Of a DNA stretch of 64,000 bases, positions 33,148 through 45,015 are shown one piece after another (position 1 is the first letter of the stretch; every line of letters begins with the position of its first letter). The position numbers were made by a program, and so were the translations under genes. This DNA is from Ilyonectria destructans (lineage: Eukaryota > Ascomycota > Sordariomycetes > Hypocreales > Nectriaceae), in assembly GCA_020740775.1 (NCBI GenBank), contig JAHEWK010000001.1, positions 3,348,001 through 3,412,000 on the forward strand. Direction: 5' to 3'. The notes under the pieces were generated by a model that worked only from the letters and a program-made list of their open reading frames with translations, did not search any database and was not told the DNA's origin.

Positions 33148-35178
33148 TCAGACACCAACCTCACGTCGTCGCTCCGACTCGTGGATCTCCGCGCCATCCT
33201 TCAGCTCGACAGGCGGGGCCTGCTGCTCGACACCGACGCCAAGAATCTGGGCGCCCTTCTCAGTGTGGTCGGCGCCGCCAAAGATGACATCCATCTGCTC
33301 GAGGGCGACACCCTTGGTCTCGGGGATGAAGAAGTAGACAAAGACGCAGAGCAAGATGTTGACTCCCATAAAGAAGAACAGACACTTGAGGCCCACCTTC
33401 TTGAGGAAGGTAGGGAAGAACTGCTGGAAGATGGTGTTGGCGACGTTCTGGCACTGCGAGGCCATGCCGATAGCCTGGGATCGGACGTTGGCAGAGAAAA
33501 TCTCGGCAGTCCACATCCAGACGGTGGCACCCCAGGAAGGCTTGTAGAAGAAGCTGCGATACAGTGTTAGTAGACGATACAGGTGCATGCGCGAGCCTAG
33601 GCCAGGGGAGGAGACTTACATGAAGAGGAATAGCATGAAGACAATGCCGATGGCCACGGGTTGAGACTTGACGCCGTCGGTGGTCGGAGTGGCCATGCTA
33701 ATAACGGGAACAAGCATCATGCAAACAGCCATACCAATGGCACCAACCATGAAGAGCCAGCGACGACCGAAGCGATCGGCAGTCCAAGCCGCATTAAGGG
33801 TGAAGACGATACCAAAGGTGGCCCACAGCGCGTTGATGAGGTTGCTGTTGGGAGCGTCGACGTTAGCTTCTCAGTTCAAGGCAAAGGCGGCGGCGAGGAA
33901 TGGGGACATACATTGTCGTATCGGACTTCCAAACCTTCTTGTAGATGGACGTAGAGTAGGTGTTGAGAGTACCCTGGCCGGTGAGCTGCTGGCCGACGTT
34001 GAGGACGACGGCGAGGCCGAATCGCTTGCGGACAGAGGGGTCCTTGAAGAGGGCCGAGTAACCGGGGCTGATGATCTCCTTCTCGTACTCGATAGCCTCA
34101 CGGATGGCAAGGAGCTCCTCCTCGACCTCCTCGTCGGTCTCGCGGATGCTGCGCAGGGCGGCGCGGGCGGCTTCGATGTTGTTGTTCTTCTTGACGTGCC
34201 AGCGGGGCGACTCGGGCTGGAAGGGAAGAGCGATGAGGATGATGATGGGAACCAGGATCTGGAAGATGACGAGGATGCGCCAGTCCCACTCGCCGAGCTT
34301 CTCGCGGTTCAAGGAGCAGGCGTAGTTGATCCAGTAGGCGATGAAGGCGCCGACGGAGTAGTTGAGCTGCCAAAAGGTCATGACCTTGCCGCGGATGCTG
34401 GCGGGGACGACCTCATTGATGTAGACGGGACCGGCGGCTGCACAGATTTGTTAGCCATGGAGTCTTCTTTTTGCTCAAAGATGCACTACAAGGGGAGGGA
34501 GAAGCATACTCAGAGCTGTGCCCTGGCCAATACCGATGAGGACACGACCAAAGATGAAGACGCCTAGCTTTCCCTTGGGCGAAAAGGTCTGGATCAAGGC
34601 GGCAATAATGGTAATGAAGCATCCAATGCCCATTCCCCATCGTCGACCAAGGTAGTCGGCCTGGGGTTGATTGTCAATACTGAGGTGAGAGATGGGCGAG
34701 GGAATGTTGACTTACGATGGGGCCTCCCATGAAGAAACCACTGACAATGGCACCGATGGTATAGCAAGTGTTGATCAAGCCAATTTTGTAGGTGTCTTCG
34801 TCCTGGAGGAGGTGGTGTTGTTAGCTTGGTGATTGGCTGCCAGGGTGACACTGATGCAGGTAGGGATGGAGCCGAGGCCAAGACTTTAGGGCGGTCTGGG
34901 CATCGGGATCACGGCACTAGGGTCGAGGATAGATGATGGATTGGATTTGAGGACATACAATATCGAGGTTGAACCAGGCGAGCCAGTGGGCTGAGCCTTG
35001 GAGAGCCTGTGAGAAGAAGATGAGAGTCAGCCATCTCGCACCGTGACTTGGTTGCTGAGAGCAGCAAGCGGTGGGTGAGGGGAATTACATTGAAAACACT
35101 GGAATCGAAGCCATAGAGCGTCATGCACGACGCGGCGACGAGGCAGATGAACCAGTTGTACTGGCGCGTCTTGTTCAT
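33148..35178 (-). CDS. MFS sugar porter (hexose transporter-like)
   Basis: Seven exons on the minus strand: 35178-35089, 35006-34959, 34802-34716, 34660-34510, 34437-33912, 33844-33620 and 33553-33148, giving 510 residues. All introns have GT..AG ends, and frame is kept throughout. Sugar-porter signatures are present: DYLGRRWGMG after the second membrane helix (about residues 77-86), PESPRW at about 200-205, DRFGRRW in the second half, and PETKG at about 452. About twelve hydrophobic segments fit the major facilitator fold at the plasma membrane. The GxLNTYSTSIYKKVW region resembles fungal hexose or sugar transporters, but the substrate cannot be named from sequence alone. It is upstream of two Zn2Cys6 regulators and a cellobiohydrolase, which fits carbohydrate uptake. 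Confidence 0.92.
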
Positions 35179-35828
35179 CTTGGCGGTATTGGGTTGTGTC
35201 GCGGTGTTGTCGACAGAAGGTGTGAAGCCGAGAATTGTCTTGTGGCAACTTGCCTCGGTTGCGATAGCCTCTCACCAAGGGTTGCGGGATGGGTGCCTCA
35301 ATCAGGTCAACAAAGACACGACAGAAAGGAGGCAAAAGTCCCAAAGGGGAGAATTGTCTCGATGAGCAGTGGGCGAAGAGAGAGAGGGAGAGAGTGAGAT
35401 GTGCAAAGGCTCCTGGGGAAAGGCAGAAAACGGAAGACGAACGGCCGGTCCTTTTTATCTTTCCCCAGCACTCAGTCAGTCCCCCCCCAGGATGGTAGGC
35501 AAAATACGACTAGGATGGGATGGCCCCGGCATTCTCGCGCCCCGGACCAGACGATTCAGAAGGTTTGCTAATTCGCCAGAGATTAAAAAGGGCGACTCCA
35601 CCGGCGATGAGCTAGGAGCAAGTGCGACTAGGGATGCTAGTTGTGTAAGGTAGTGTAGCATTGCGCACGCAGCGTTGGATGACACGGGTACATGACACTT
35701 TGCGCATTTTACGAGTATTCGGTGCAGTAGGTAGGTACCGTGACCTATAGCGGAGGGCTATGCAGCCAGCATCTAGGCGAGCCCAAGGTCAAGCCCGTTG
35801 AGCCCAAAAGCGAGGCAAACGAAAAGGC

Positions 35829-35853
35829 GAGGTGAGGTGAGGTGAGGTGAAGT
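35829..35853. repeat. GAGGT pentamer repeat
   Basis: Four copies of GAGGT and one GAAGT head to tail. Confidence 0.75.
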
Positions 35854-36761
35854 GAGGAGAAGGCTAGGGGCGGGCGGTAAGGGAAGGGGGGGTTGTGCCG
35901 CAACCAGTCAACGGTCTAATGGGAGAGTACACGGAGTACCTGCGTTTGAGCCCGTTGATAGCGTCCGTTCGGCGCAACAATGCCATCTCCATCAAGTATA
36001 CTCGGTCCTCCGAACCCTTCACCACCAAGTACACACACACGGGCGTTATGCCCCCAACGCCGAGAAATGAATTGCCCATTCCCTTTTTTCCCCACGCCCG
36101 AATAAAGCAACAAGTCCCGGGCTGTTGCCGCTTTCCCACCTTCCCCGGCCCCATACCGTACAGAGCAGAGTGCGTTTGTACTTTGTACGAGACCCTTGTC
36201 GGGTTGCCCTTCTCCACCCGCTCGCCGCTCGTCTATGTCTATGCCATGGGCCTCCGCTCTCACCCACACTTTTCTTGCGCACATCGCATCTTGGCATCCT
36301 CGCAACAGTCGTCGGCCCCCCCAGACTTAAACTGGCGGGCGTCTGGGGCAAGCAGACCACCATAAAAAGTGGTGTGGGGTTTCGGGCCATCTTCCTTGGC
36401 AAGCGGCTGAATGGGGCGTCGCGAGATCGCATGTCACACCAGGCCAGCGTCGCAACGCCGCCCTCCCATTGGCGGAAATAGATGTTCCGTTCGGAATAGC
36501 ACAGACGCAGTGAAGTTTGCGGACCTATTTCGTAGTTTCGCCTCCCCAACCCAAGCCTCGCAAGCCCTTGACTTACATGCTGCCCTGGTTCGTTGGTCTC
36601 CAGACTCGCCTTTTTTCCCCCCATTCCCATCCTTTCCCCCCCCCCCGTGCGGAGCTCCCGCCTTTCCCCGCACCCCGTGTTAAGCTTCGTGGAGAAGAGA
36701 ATCTGGGAAGGGACAAACCCCAAGATCAAGAACCATTGCGAATTTTGCCGGTCGTTGAGGA

Positions 36762-36791
36762 TGGTCTGGTCTGGTCTGGTCTGGTCTGGTC
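36762..36791. repeat. TGGTC pentamer repeat
   Basis: Six perfect head-to-tail copies of TGGTC, a short microsatellite. Confidence 0.85.
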
Positions 36792-39200
36792 CATTCCATC
36801 ATCGGCTGCTCGGCATGCGTGATAGCGATACGTCAACACGTGGCCAAGCCTTGATCAAGATGATATGCCACCCATCATGTCCTGCAGCATCATCCTTTTG
36901 GGGCTTCAAAGACGGGAGGGGGTCAGGTTGGAGGAGGCAGACTGTCTGCACATCCATCATCCCATGTCCCATTGGAAAAAGATAACCAGACCATTGCCAA
37001 AAGTGAACCAGACCCTCACCGCAATCCAATGCGCCTAGCCCCGGTAATCCTTGATCTCGCCTCGTCTCTCTCTGTTTTCGTCATTTGTCTCCGTCGTGTC
37101 CTTGCTCGCCGCCCTCCTCCTCCTCCTCCTCCCACGTCCAATGCCCAATACCCCAAAAACAAGTCTTGGCCACCCAACGCCGCATACGACAAATACCCCG
37201 GTCCCCAGTGCCGCTGACCAGTCACCCACATGCCCAGGCTGCGTTCCTGTCGGGGCGCCAGGGATCTCCAGAGCCAAGAGATGAGAATTGGCCGATTTAT
37301 CCATCTCAGCCAACGAGGTCCCGCTCTCCCGTTCTCCCGCACCCTAACGTTAACGTCGCCGCCCCCGTCCACCACCCCCATTCAGACATTGGGGGTTTCT
37401 CCCTTTCTCCCTCTCACGGGCTGATCTCCCAGGCGCCTTTCCGGGGTTTCCTAGGCCTTCCCAGAGTTTTTCCACGGCTCCATGCCTCTGTGGCCCACCG
37501 TCGTCACTATATCCCGAATCCAAGCCCTCCAAGCGGTGCCGCTATGCCGCTTCAACCGGTCGGTGCCGCGCCGAGATTGGTCCACGTCCTGCAAATGGCG
37601 TCGTGTGGCGGCGGCGGCTTCGATGCGCCCCAGATCATTCTTGCGTCTGGGGAGGTCTGGGGACTCGCGCCTTGCCGTTCGCAGCCCACGCTACGACCTG
37701 AGTCGAAAATAAAGCTGAGGCGCGACTAGCATCCGTCGACACATTTATCCACCCATCACAGTCTCGAGATCTGGCCGCTAGTCACTGTCACATGAATCCT
37801 TTCTCTCGGGGAAGCAAGCCACCTATTGAAGCAGAATCCAGCTTCGAAACCCAACCGTTTGCAGCCACAAATTCGTCACAACGTCGAGTCATCAACCAGT
37901 CATGCAGTCACTTTTTTTATCCTCTATCAAACGAAAGTGTCGTGTTCTCCGTCGCCATCCCCGGTCATTTGGCCAAGCCCCCTCCTTTCAACAAAGACAC
38001 AACCCACGTTCGCTCGCCAAACTGATCCAATCACTCCCTTCTCTTAGGCCTTGTTCGTCTACAATTGGGCGTTTACCGGGGAAATGAACAGGTTACTGTC
38101 ATCCCCGCGTCCAGGACAAGCAACCAAAAGTCCCTTCCTCGCCGCATTCGATACCAATATTTTCACCCAACACGCATCAACCCATCACCGTCTGCAGCCC
38201 TCTCGCTTGTGTAGAATGACCAGTATCCAACATCTTTTTCTCTAGCAATGGGGACAGCCTTAGGCTAATTACCCCTTGGCGCAAGATGATGATCGACCCG
38301 ACGCAGCTGCAGTTGGGCCACGCATTTTCCCGTCCACGTTTGGTTGACAGGGTTGCAGTGTCCATGAACATCCCCGCACACTCATGCAAGTCTCGGCTGA
38401 GACACGCTCAAGAAAAGTACTACATGTTCCCCTGTCACCAAGTCCTGCAAAGGCTGGGAGATCAATCGCGATACAAAGAGTACTGCTCTTCGAGCAAGCC
38501 TTCGAGATGATGGTCCCGACAAGTGACAGGTTGCCGCGCTGGACTTCAAAGCAACGCGGTGGCGCTCCAGTTCCGCACATTGACAGAATCAGCAGCGGGA
38601 TAAACTCGCGACTCGCGGCCATGGTCAAGGTTTTTAATATGATTCGTTTGGGCGCCATTCCTAGGGGTTTCGAGCTCGCGACTTCTGAGTTGCCATTACT
38701 GGGTTGATAATAGATAGGGATGGCGAACAACCGACCACAGTGCTGTTTGGTATCGAGTCCCCCATTAGATCGTCACCGTCGCTCACGATCATGCTAACAT
38801 GCCTTCTACTTATCTTCAGATGCGAGAATCGGGAGCATCGGCTCAAGTACAGCGCCGGTACGCATTGCTACGCGAAGATCGGGCATCGAAGAACCTACCG
38901 GAAGCCTCGAATAGCCCCATGAGTGACGCTCTTAGACAATCATTCGTCTATAGCTTATCCGGGATCGCACATGTGCAGTAATAAATGCAGTCAACCGCCA
39001 ACAGGTGTCATTCGGTTGACTTCCGTTGACTTCGATAAGATCTCGAAAAGACCTTTGGCGGAGACCACTTAGCACAGTTGGGTTGCGGAGGGAGGTTATC
39101 CCAGTGAGAGATGTGCCCGGAATGGTGAAACTGCGGCGTCTTATTCTCTCCATCTAATATCCGCCAAGCCTCTTCAACTTCCGCGCGTTCCTTGGAGAAC

Positions 39201-41484
39201 TTATTGGGGCAGCCCTCCTCGCATCATGTGTGCAACGTCAACGCCCACCCATCGCATCTCCTGGGGCTGTTGTCCGCCATGCATCTGTACCGGGGCCTGT
39301 TGAGGTTGCATGCCCCCATTCTGGTATTGCATCTGGTGCTGTTCCCTCGCGACGTCTCGCGCCTGCTTTCGCCTGCTCAGCCGCTCAACCACCTCCTCGG
39401 ATATTCTCCCAAAGCTCTCTCTCCACATCGCTGCATCTTCCCAGCGATCTCCGTACGTTCCCAGTGTCTGTGAAACCCTATCCAAGCATCGCAAACTACG
39501 ATCAAGGTTATCCTCCCCTGTTAGACCCTGAGGTTGTAATCGTCTTGGAAGTGGAGGAGCTGGCGCAGCACCAGGGCGAGGGATGGGGATAGGAACCGGC
39601 ACCCCGGAAAGCAGCATATCCTCTGCATCCCTCAGGACAGCGAGGAACTGGTTGGCCATGAAGTATATCCGTAGTACATCGTGGTACGTGTAGAAGCCTG
39701 GGTTTTGCGACCCATGAGCAATTTCGTGGATGGTATCCAGATATGCCATCGAATGCTCGAAAATCAGTATGCGGTTGTAGTCCGTAATTTGCGGTGCCCT
39801 AGCTGAGGGCGCAATGCAGTAGACGTAGCTATATCGTAGCTCTTGCTCGAACAATTGTCGAATTCCTGGTGCAAGGGTGGGAGGAAGCGATTCAGCCCAT
39901 TCCCGCATGTCCAAACACATGTTCCAGATGTAAGAGATAGGATCTTGCAGAGGAGTCGATCCCGACTGGTATAGCTCTTGGTACCAGTGAGACTGCGCAC
40001 GCCGAAGCTGGAAGAGGAGCAGGGCTGGGTCTGCTGACTGTGGTCCAGCGATAGGTCCCGGGATGGATACCTTGCGCCCTCCCAACCCGGAGGCATGCGG
40101 GAACGCAACATTAACTGTGTCGTCAGTGAAGGAGAATGTACGAGCATGTACCATGCTAATGGCTCTGTGGAGGGGTCAGTATTTCGCATCATACGGGCTG
40201 GGAAGGATTAACGAACCGATCGAGCGCATACACGCAATAGAAGATTTTGCGTCGCATATCCAGTGATGTCTTGTCGGATACGGAGGACATTGGCGGATCC
40301 TGATGGAAGCCGAGATCAACAATAGCCCGAGCCGTAAATCCTATTAGGTGCCAGCTATCAAAATGAGCAGGGTCCAGCATGGCGTACTGCGTTAGGAGAA
40401 GCAGAGACTGGATCTGGGTGACATATCCGGGTGCTAGGGCCCCGTCGGCAAAGCTCATGGCTCTGGAAGCAAACTCCAATCCTTTAACGTAGTGCTCATC
40501 ACCCTTTTGGCGGCTTTGAGTAGTGGAACCAAGGGCAAGCACCATGTAGACCATCCAGCAATCAGAATCTTTGATAACACGATCGTCCTGCTGGTACAGG
40601 TCATCCAGGGCGGTTAGTAGGCCTGTTTCTGAGAAAGATGGGAATAATGAGTAGATGGTGTTCATGTAATGCTGAACAATGGAATGGGCAGTCTGTCTTG
40701 GGGGCAGACGAGCCTCTGGGGACTCTGGGAGAGCATCGTTGGTGGTGGCAGCGAGGACGAGCCTAGCAAAAGTCATATTGCTGGCAGTAGGCTCAAAATC
40801 TCTTGTGGTTGCGTTGACAGATCTAGAGAAGAGTCAGGAGTTTGTTGATGAGATGGGGGGTTCTTGATACTAACAGGAACCCAAAGTCGGAGACGAGCGA
40901 ATTGACGTCAGAGTTTTCTCGCTTCCGGGCGGCCTTGCGATGAATGGCAGCGCGAATAGCGGCGAGGGAGTCCCTCCTATCCATCTGGGGGTTGAATGTC
41001 GACGTGTCCGTGTCATGGAGGGCAACAGAGGCCTTGCGTGACTTGGCAAACTGAAGGCGCTTCTCCAGCTTTTCTATGCGGAGCTCCAGGGCGGCGACAT
41101 AACTGCGCATCATGTGTGAGCAGCCAAACGGCAGACAGAGGAGCCTCAGGGATAGACAGACCTTCTTTCCTTACCTCGAGCAAACTGATCGTTTGCCGCG
41201 GAGCACTCATTCACGCGGCCAGCCTTCTCACAAGCTGTGCATGCGGGCAGCTTGCCATCACACTGACCAGCAACGTTAGTCCCGAGAGAACAGCGCAGAC
41301 AGATATGGTACCGAGGTCAGTCACCTTTACTTTGGCAGCGCGGCCTTGAAAATAAGCCAGTCAGTACTTGCGATGGATGAATGACTACGGCGACGAGAGG
41401 GGACTGAGACTCACATCGAGAGCAGGCAGAGACGGGACGTGAGACCCTCAGGAGGGGATTGTGGGAGAAGCTCGCGCGGGGCAT
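39201..41484 (-). CDS. Zn2Cys6 transcription factor with fungal_trans domain
   Basis: Six exons on the minus strand: 41484-41415, 41344-41325, 41262-41162, 41102-40875, 40822-40217 and 40164-39201, giving 662 residues; exon 2 is only 20 bp. The Zn2Cys6 cluster has cysteines at 21, 24, 31, 38, 41 and 50 (CX2CX6CX6CX2CX8C) and is assembled from three exons, which supports the splice model. A short coiled coil (ALELRIEKLEKRL) follows, as expected for a dimer. The fungal_trans middle region lies at about residues 170-420 (HYMNTIYSLFPSF...; MRRKIFYCVYALDR). The tail is Gln/Met-rich. It is a nuclear DNA-binding regulator; its targets are unknown. The donor of the third intron is GTCTGT, chosen over a nearby GTAAGG because only it keeps frame. 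Confidence 0.88.
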
Positions 41485-41842
41485 TTTGCTACGGCACCAG
41501 CGCCAGCGACAGCGTCGTCAGTGGGGTTTATCGAGGCTGCGACGTAGGCCACGGAGAAGAGGTCGCGTCGTGTGAGAGTGGTGGGATGACTTCAAGACCG
41601 GGGGACAGAAGATAGTTGCAGCAGTTGGAATGTCGTTTGACTTCTCCACCAGCAAGCGGGACAGCTGCTGTAGCACGAGGCCTGCCTGCCAGTTCTGGAA
41701 AAGAGCCGCAATTAATCGGGCTGGGGCTTAGCCTTGCGTCGACGGTTAAGGGGACGAAGGTTGGTTGGTTGGAGGGTTGCGCGTGCTCCTGCTGGCAACG
41801 CGGGGCGGGGGAACAGGACAGGAGGGGAGGGGCCTTTGGAGG

Positions 41843-41866
41843 GACCAAGCGACCAAGCGACCAAGC
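41843..41866. repeat. Triple GACCAAGC
   Basis: Three perfect head-to-tail octamers in the divergent promoter region. Confidence 0.75.
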
Positions 41867-44717
41867 TCTCGGCTACCTACTACCTCGGGTGGGCGAATGT
41901 GCGATGACGATAGCGAATGGTTCCGTCGGTAGTATCAATCAAGCCTGGTAGTCTGCGTCTGGCGGTGCTGGCGTGGTGCGGTCGCAGCGTCGTGGCGCTG
42001 ACAGTGCAGAGCCTGGGTTCGACGGTTGCAGGATGTTTTGGGGCGATGGAATGAAACGGCCCACGATGGATCGGTAGAGGACCCCTAGTTCAGCGAGGCC
42101 AGGCTCAAGCGACTAGCAGAACTGGGAAGGATAGAGGATGAAGGGATGGAATCTTCGATGGGAGCTTGAGGGATTGAACCCCAGTCGCAGGTGGGGCAGT
42201 CCCCCAACCGGATGATTTAATGCGACGGTTTGGGTGTCGCACAACCGGAGCGCGGGCAGCAGCAGCAGCGAGGAGAGGGCTGGCGATGGGAGCAGTGTGT
42301 GGACAAGAACTCAGGAAGCGAATCGGGTGGAGAGAGAGACAGAGGGTTGACGCATTCGGATGGTTCGGGGGGTATTGATTACCAGCCTTATTGCAATAGC
42401 TGAGCTGTAGCGGGAGGTTTACGAATAGGTCGTAATTAGTCGGTGGCGAAAAAGCCCAAACCGATCTGGGCACAGTACATCCGCTCGGCGAACTGAGAAT
42501 GTCGGACCGGCGAGATAAGGTGAGGCGAGATGAGATGATGGGGAGATGACCCCGTGAGTCGACGTCTGTGTGCGTGTGCGAGTTTGCTTGTGTGCGTCCG
42601 TGTGAGAGGCGTGTCTGACCAGTCGACGCACTTGGTACTACGTATGCGTGTCTCGGCCCCAAAGCTCTGTCGTTGTTTGGGTTTGGCGTGCGATGGCTGG
42701 CCACGCACCGTGACGCACGCCCTCGCAGTCGCGAATGACGAGAGGGAATCCCTGAGCAGTGAGATAGGACGGCGAGGGCTTGCTTCTGGCGCGCATCGGG
42801 AACAAAGCAGACGAGGTTGCGACTCACCACCAGCGCCCGCCTTGGCCCTAGCCGAGGACTGCCAAGGGGCGCTAAGGCGAGACATGGGTGCGCTGGACGG
42901 ATGCGACCCTGGATCATCGCCGGGCGATGGCGATGGAGATGGGATGGATGGGTCATTCGATGGAACACGGGGGTGAGAGGGCCCTGTGGATGCCGTGCCC
43001 TTTTTGCGGAGGTCGATATCGAAGCCGAGATCGTGGCCATGATGAATAATCGGCGCCGTCCAGAAGCAGCGGGTAAGTTAAGGGAAGTGTAACTTATCGG
43101 GATAGGGTTCGACGCCGGGGTAGGAAGTAGATGCGTGGGTGGACACGCGGCGTACCTCGATCTGCTTGCAAGGGCCATTCTTGACCGAGAGCGAGAGGGA
43201 GACTGACACTGACGCCGCATCCAAGACCAGTTTTCGTATAATAGGGATGGCAACGAAGATGGCGATGGCTAGTCATGTATCTGCTGGGCGTCGCAGTTCA
43301 GGCTCCCACCGCTTCTTGCTGGCGTCAAGTCGAGAGGGGAAATGGCTTTTTTTTCTTTGCTGGTGCTACGGCACATATGGCGTGAGGTGAGGTGTCTTTT
43401 TGCGGACACGGCCCAGACTTCACCCACGCGCATGGCACACGCACCCCACGGCAGATGCAACAATCCATGATGTGATGGGGAATCGCAGCCTGGAGGGATC
43501 AGTACCCTAATTACTGTAGTACTGTGGACGGAGCACTGAACGGTGGAATGGACCCAGCGTGTTTCATGGCGGACCATACCCTCAGTGTGATTGATCCCTG
43601 CTCAGCGGCAGTAACAGCACCAGCACCGGCAGCTCTGCCAACACGATAGTGCGTGTAAAAGGAATGCAAGTCGACATGGCGAAATAGGATCAGGCCCGTT
43701 CCTGACATGGGGAAATGTTTCTAAAATAAAGTGCCGACACAACCCTTTTTGAACGTCTGGCATTTTTTATATTGGGCTTGTAACATGTCTGTGTGGGCGC
43801 GGGGAGATGAAAGTGCTTGATCACGAACAAAAAGACTCATACTCTTCATGTCCTCTTTGCTGTTCAAGCCATCTACACCTCTGTACCCTCATATTACCTA
43901 TTCCGTGCGCGCACATTCACAGACACCAACATTCCTCGTGTTTCATCCCATCTAGTCTCTTGTCGTCGACGTCAACCTCGCCGCAATACTTCCGAGACGT
44001 AGGTACCGTGTGTATGTAAGGTACTTACTCGCCGTACCAAGTCCGTTCAATCTTGTGCTGACGGATGACCAGGCTTGTCTGTCAGTCACCCAGAGATCTG
44101 CGCTAGAGCCTGAGCTAGCCTACTGGGGATAAAACTCTAGTTCCCTTCCCTGGTGCCCACCTCGGTCCCATCCCTTGTCCTCGCTTCCCCTGCGCTTGAA
44201 CAATGAAGCTCTCTGCCCGTTCCGCTGCGGTTTAGAGCATCCCGGAGCCCCGGCGTGAGCTAGACTACTCGAACCTCGAGAACGAAGAAAAAACTAGAAC
44301 GGCCCCATCTAATACTCCTATCCGCCGCAACGGGCCTGCTACTGCACATTGACGTCTCCTTTATTACTTGTTTGCCCTTGCATGTGAATCTAACCCGTCT
44401 CTCTATCCAACTTCATTCTTGAGAAGCTCTTCCTTGTGTTCTATCATAACACAGACAGGTACCTTACCCTAGACCAATCCGGAATCGCAGGTTCATAATC
44501 CGCCACACCCACATATCCACACACCCACCTTCGCCCACCTTCGCTTGTCGGTCTGGTGTTCCCAGCTGCCTTGCCCCTCCTCGTGTGCGTCTACTCCCTG
44601 TCCCTCAGTCAGTCAGTCCAGGCAACGGTATCTTGCTTTCTACGCCCACGACACTCCCCTCCCTCTGCTCGACTCCTCCTCGGCGCCTCCCTTTTCGACA
44701 TTCCGTGCCCTGGTTCC

Positions 44718-44775
44718 TGAGCCTGGTTCTTGAGCCTGGTTCTTGAGCCTCCGTATTGAGCCTCCATCCCGAGCC
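44718..44775. repeat. 13-bp tandem repeat beginning TGAGCC
   Basis: Copies start at 44718, 44731, 44744, 44757 and 44770 (the last CGAGCC), exactly 13 bp apart. The first two units are identical and the later ones diverge in the second half. It lies about 250-300 bp before the start of the next gene, probably in its leader. Confidence 0.85.
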
Positions 44776-45015
44776 ACCCCCGCAAATCGAGACTCCATTG
44801 TTGCGCTGCGCCATCTTGCCTCGCACGCTTTGTCGTCGCCCGACCCGCCCGTTCTTGGACCTGTTTCCCGGTTCCGTCCCCGTACCCGTTGTCCGACTTG
44901 ACGACCGCGCGACTCGCTGTGCTGCGCACGCGACTCTAACACTCTTGGATTCTCAGATACTTGCGCAAGATCAAGACCGACCATTGACAGCCGCGGCACG
45001 ATCCCGAACCGTCCA

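Larger units (their letters stand above)
35179..39200. other. 4-kb gene-poor region
   Basis: No gene is supported. The first part must hold the sugar porter promoter. From about 35900 to 37750 the plus strand is C/T-rich, which opens several meaningless frames. A GAGGT repeat (35829-35853) and a TGGTC repeat (36762-36791) are present. A lone frame at 38269-38730 (minus) has no domain. Confidence 0.5.
41485..45015. other. 3.5-kb divergent promoter region between two Zn2Cys6 genes
   Basis: No gene is supported. A 382-residue frame at 42105-43253 (minus) is Pro/Ser/Arg-rich and lacks domain or splice support. A triple GACCAAGC (41843-41866) and a 13-bp repeat (44718-44775) are present. From about 44400 the plus strand is the C/T-rich leader of the second regulator. 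Confidence 0.5.

Noticed and set aside
33668..34567. 299-residue frame on the plus strand
   Set aside because: It is antisense to the sugar porter exons and crosses their introns; it is explained by codon bias on the coding strand.
37085..37729. 214-residue frame on the plus strand
   Set aside because: Pro/Ser/His-rich low complexity in C/T-rich DNA, with no domain or start context of note.
38269..38730. 153-residue frame on the minus strand
   Set aside because: No family recognised, no splice or promoter support, and overlapping frames on the opposite strand of equal quality.
42165..42183. tRNA-like T-arm on the minus strand (GGTTCAATCC with a 5-bp stem)
   Set aside because: No matching acceptor strand, D arm or anticodon arm upstream; the match is limited to the T-arm.
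42105..43253. 382-residue open frame on the minus strand
   Set aside because: Pro/Ser/Arg/His-rich with no domain, no signal and no conservation-like pattern; it lies in a GC-rich divergent promoter where long frames arise by chance.
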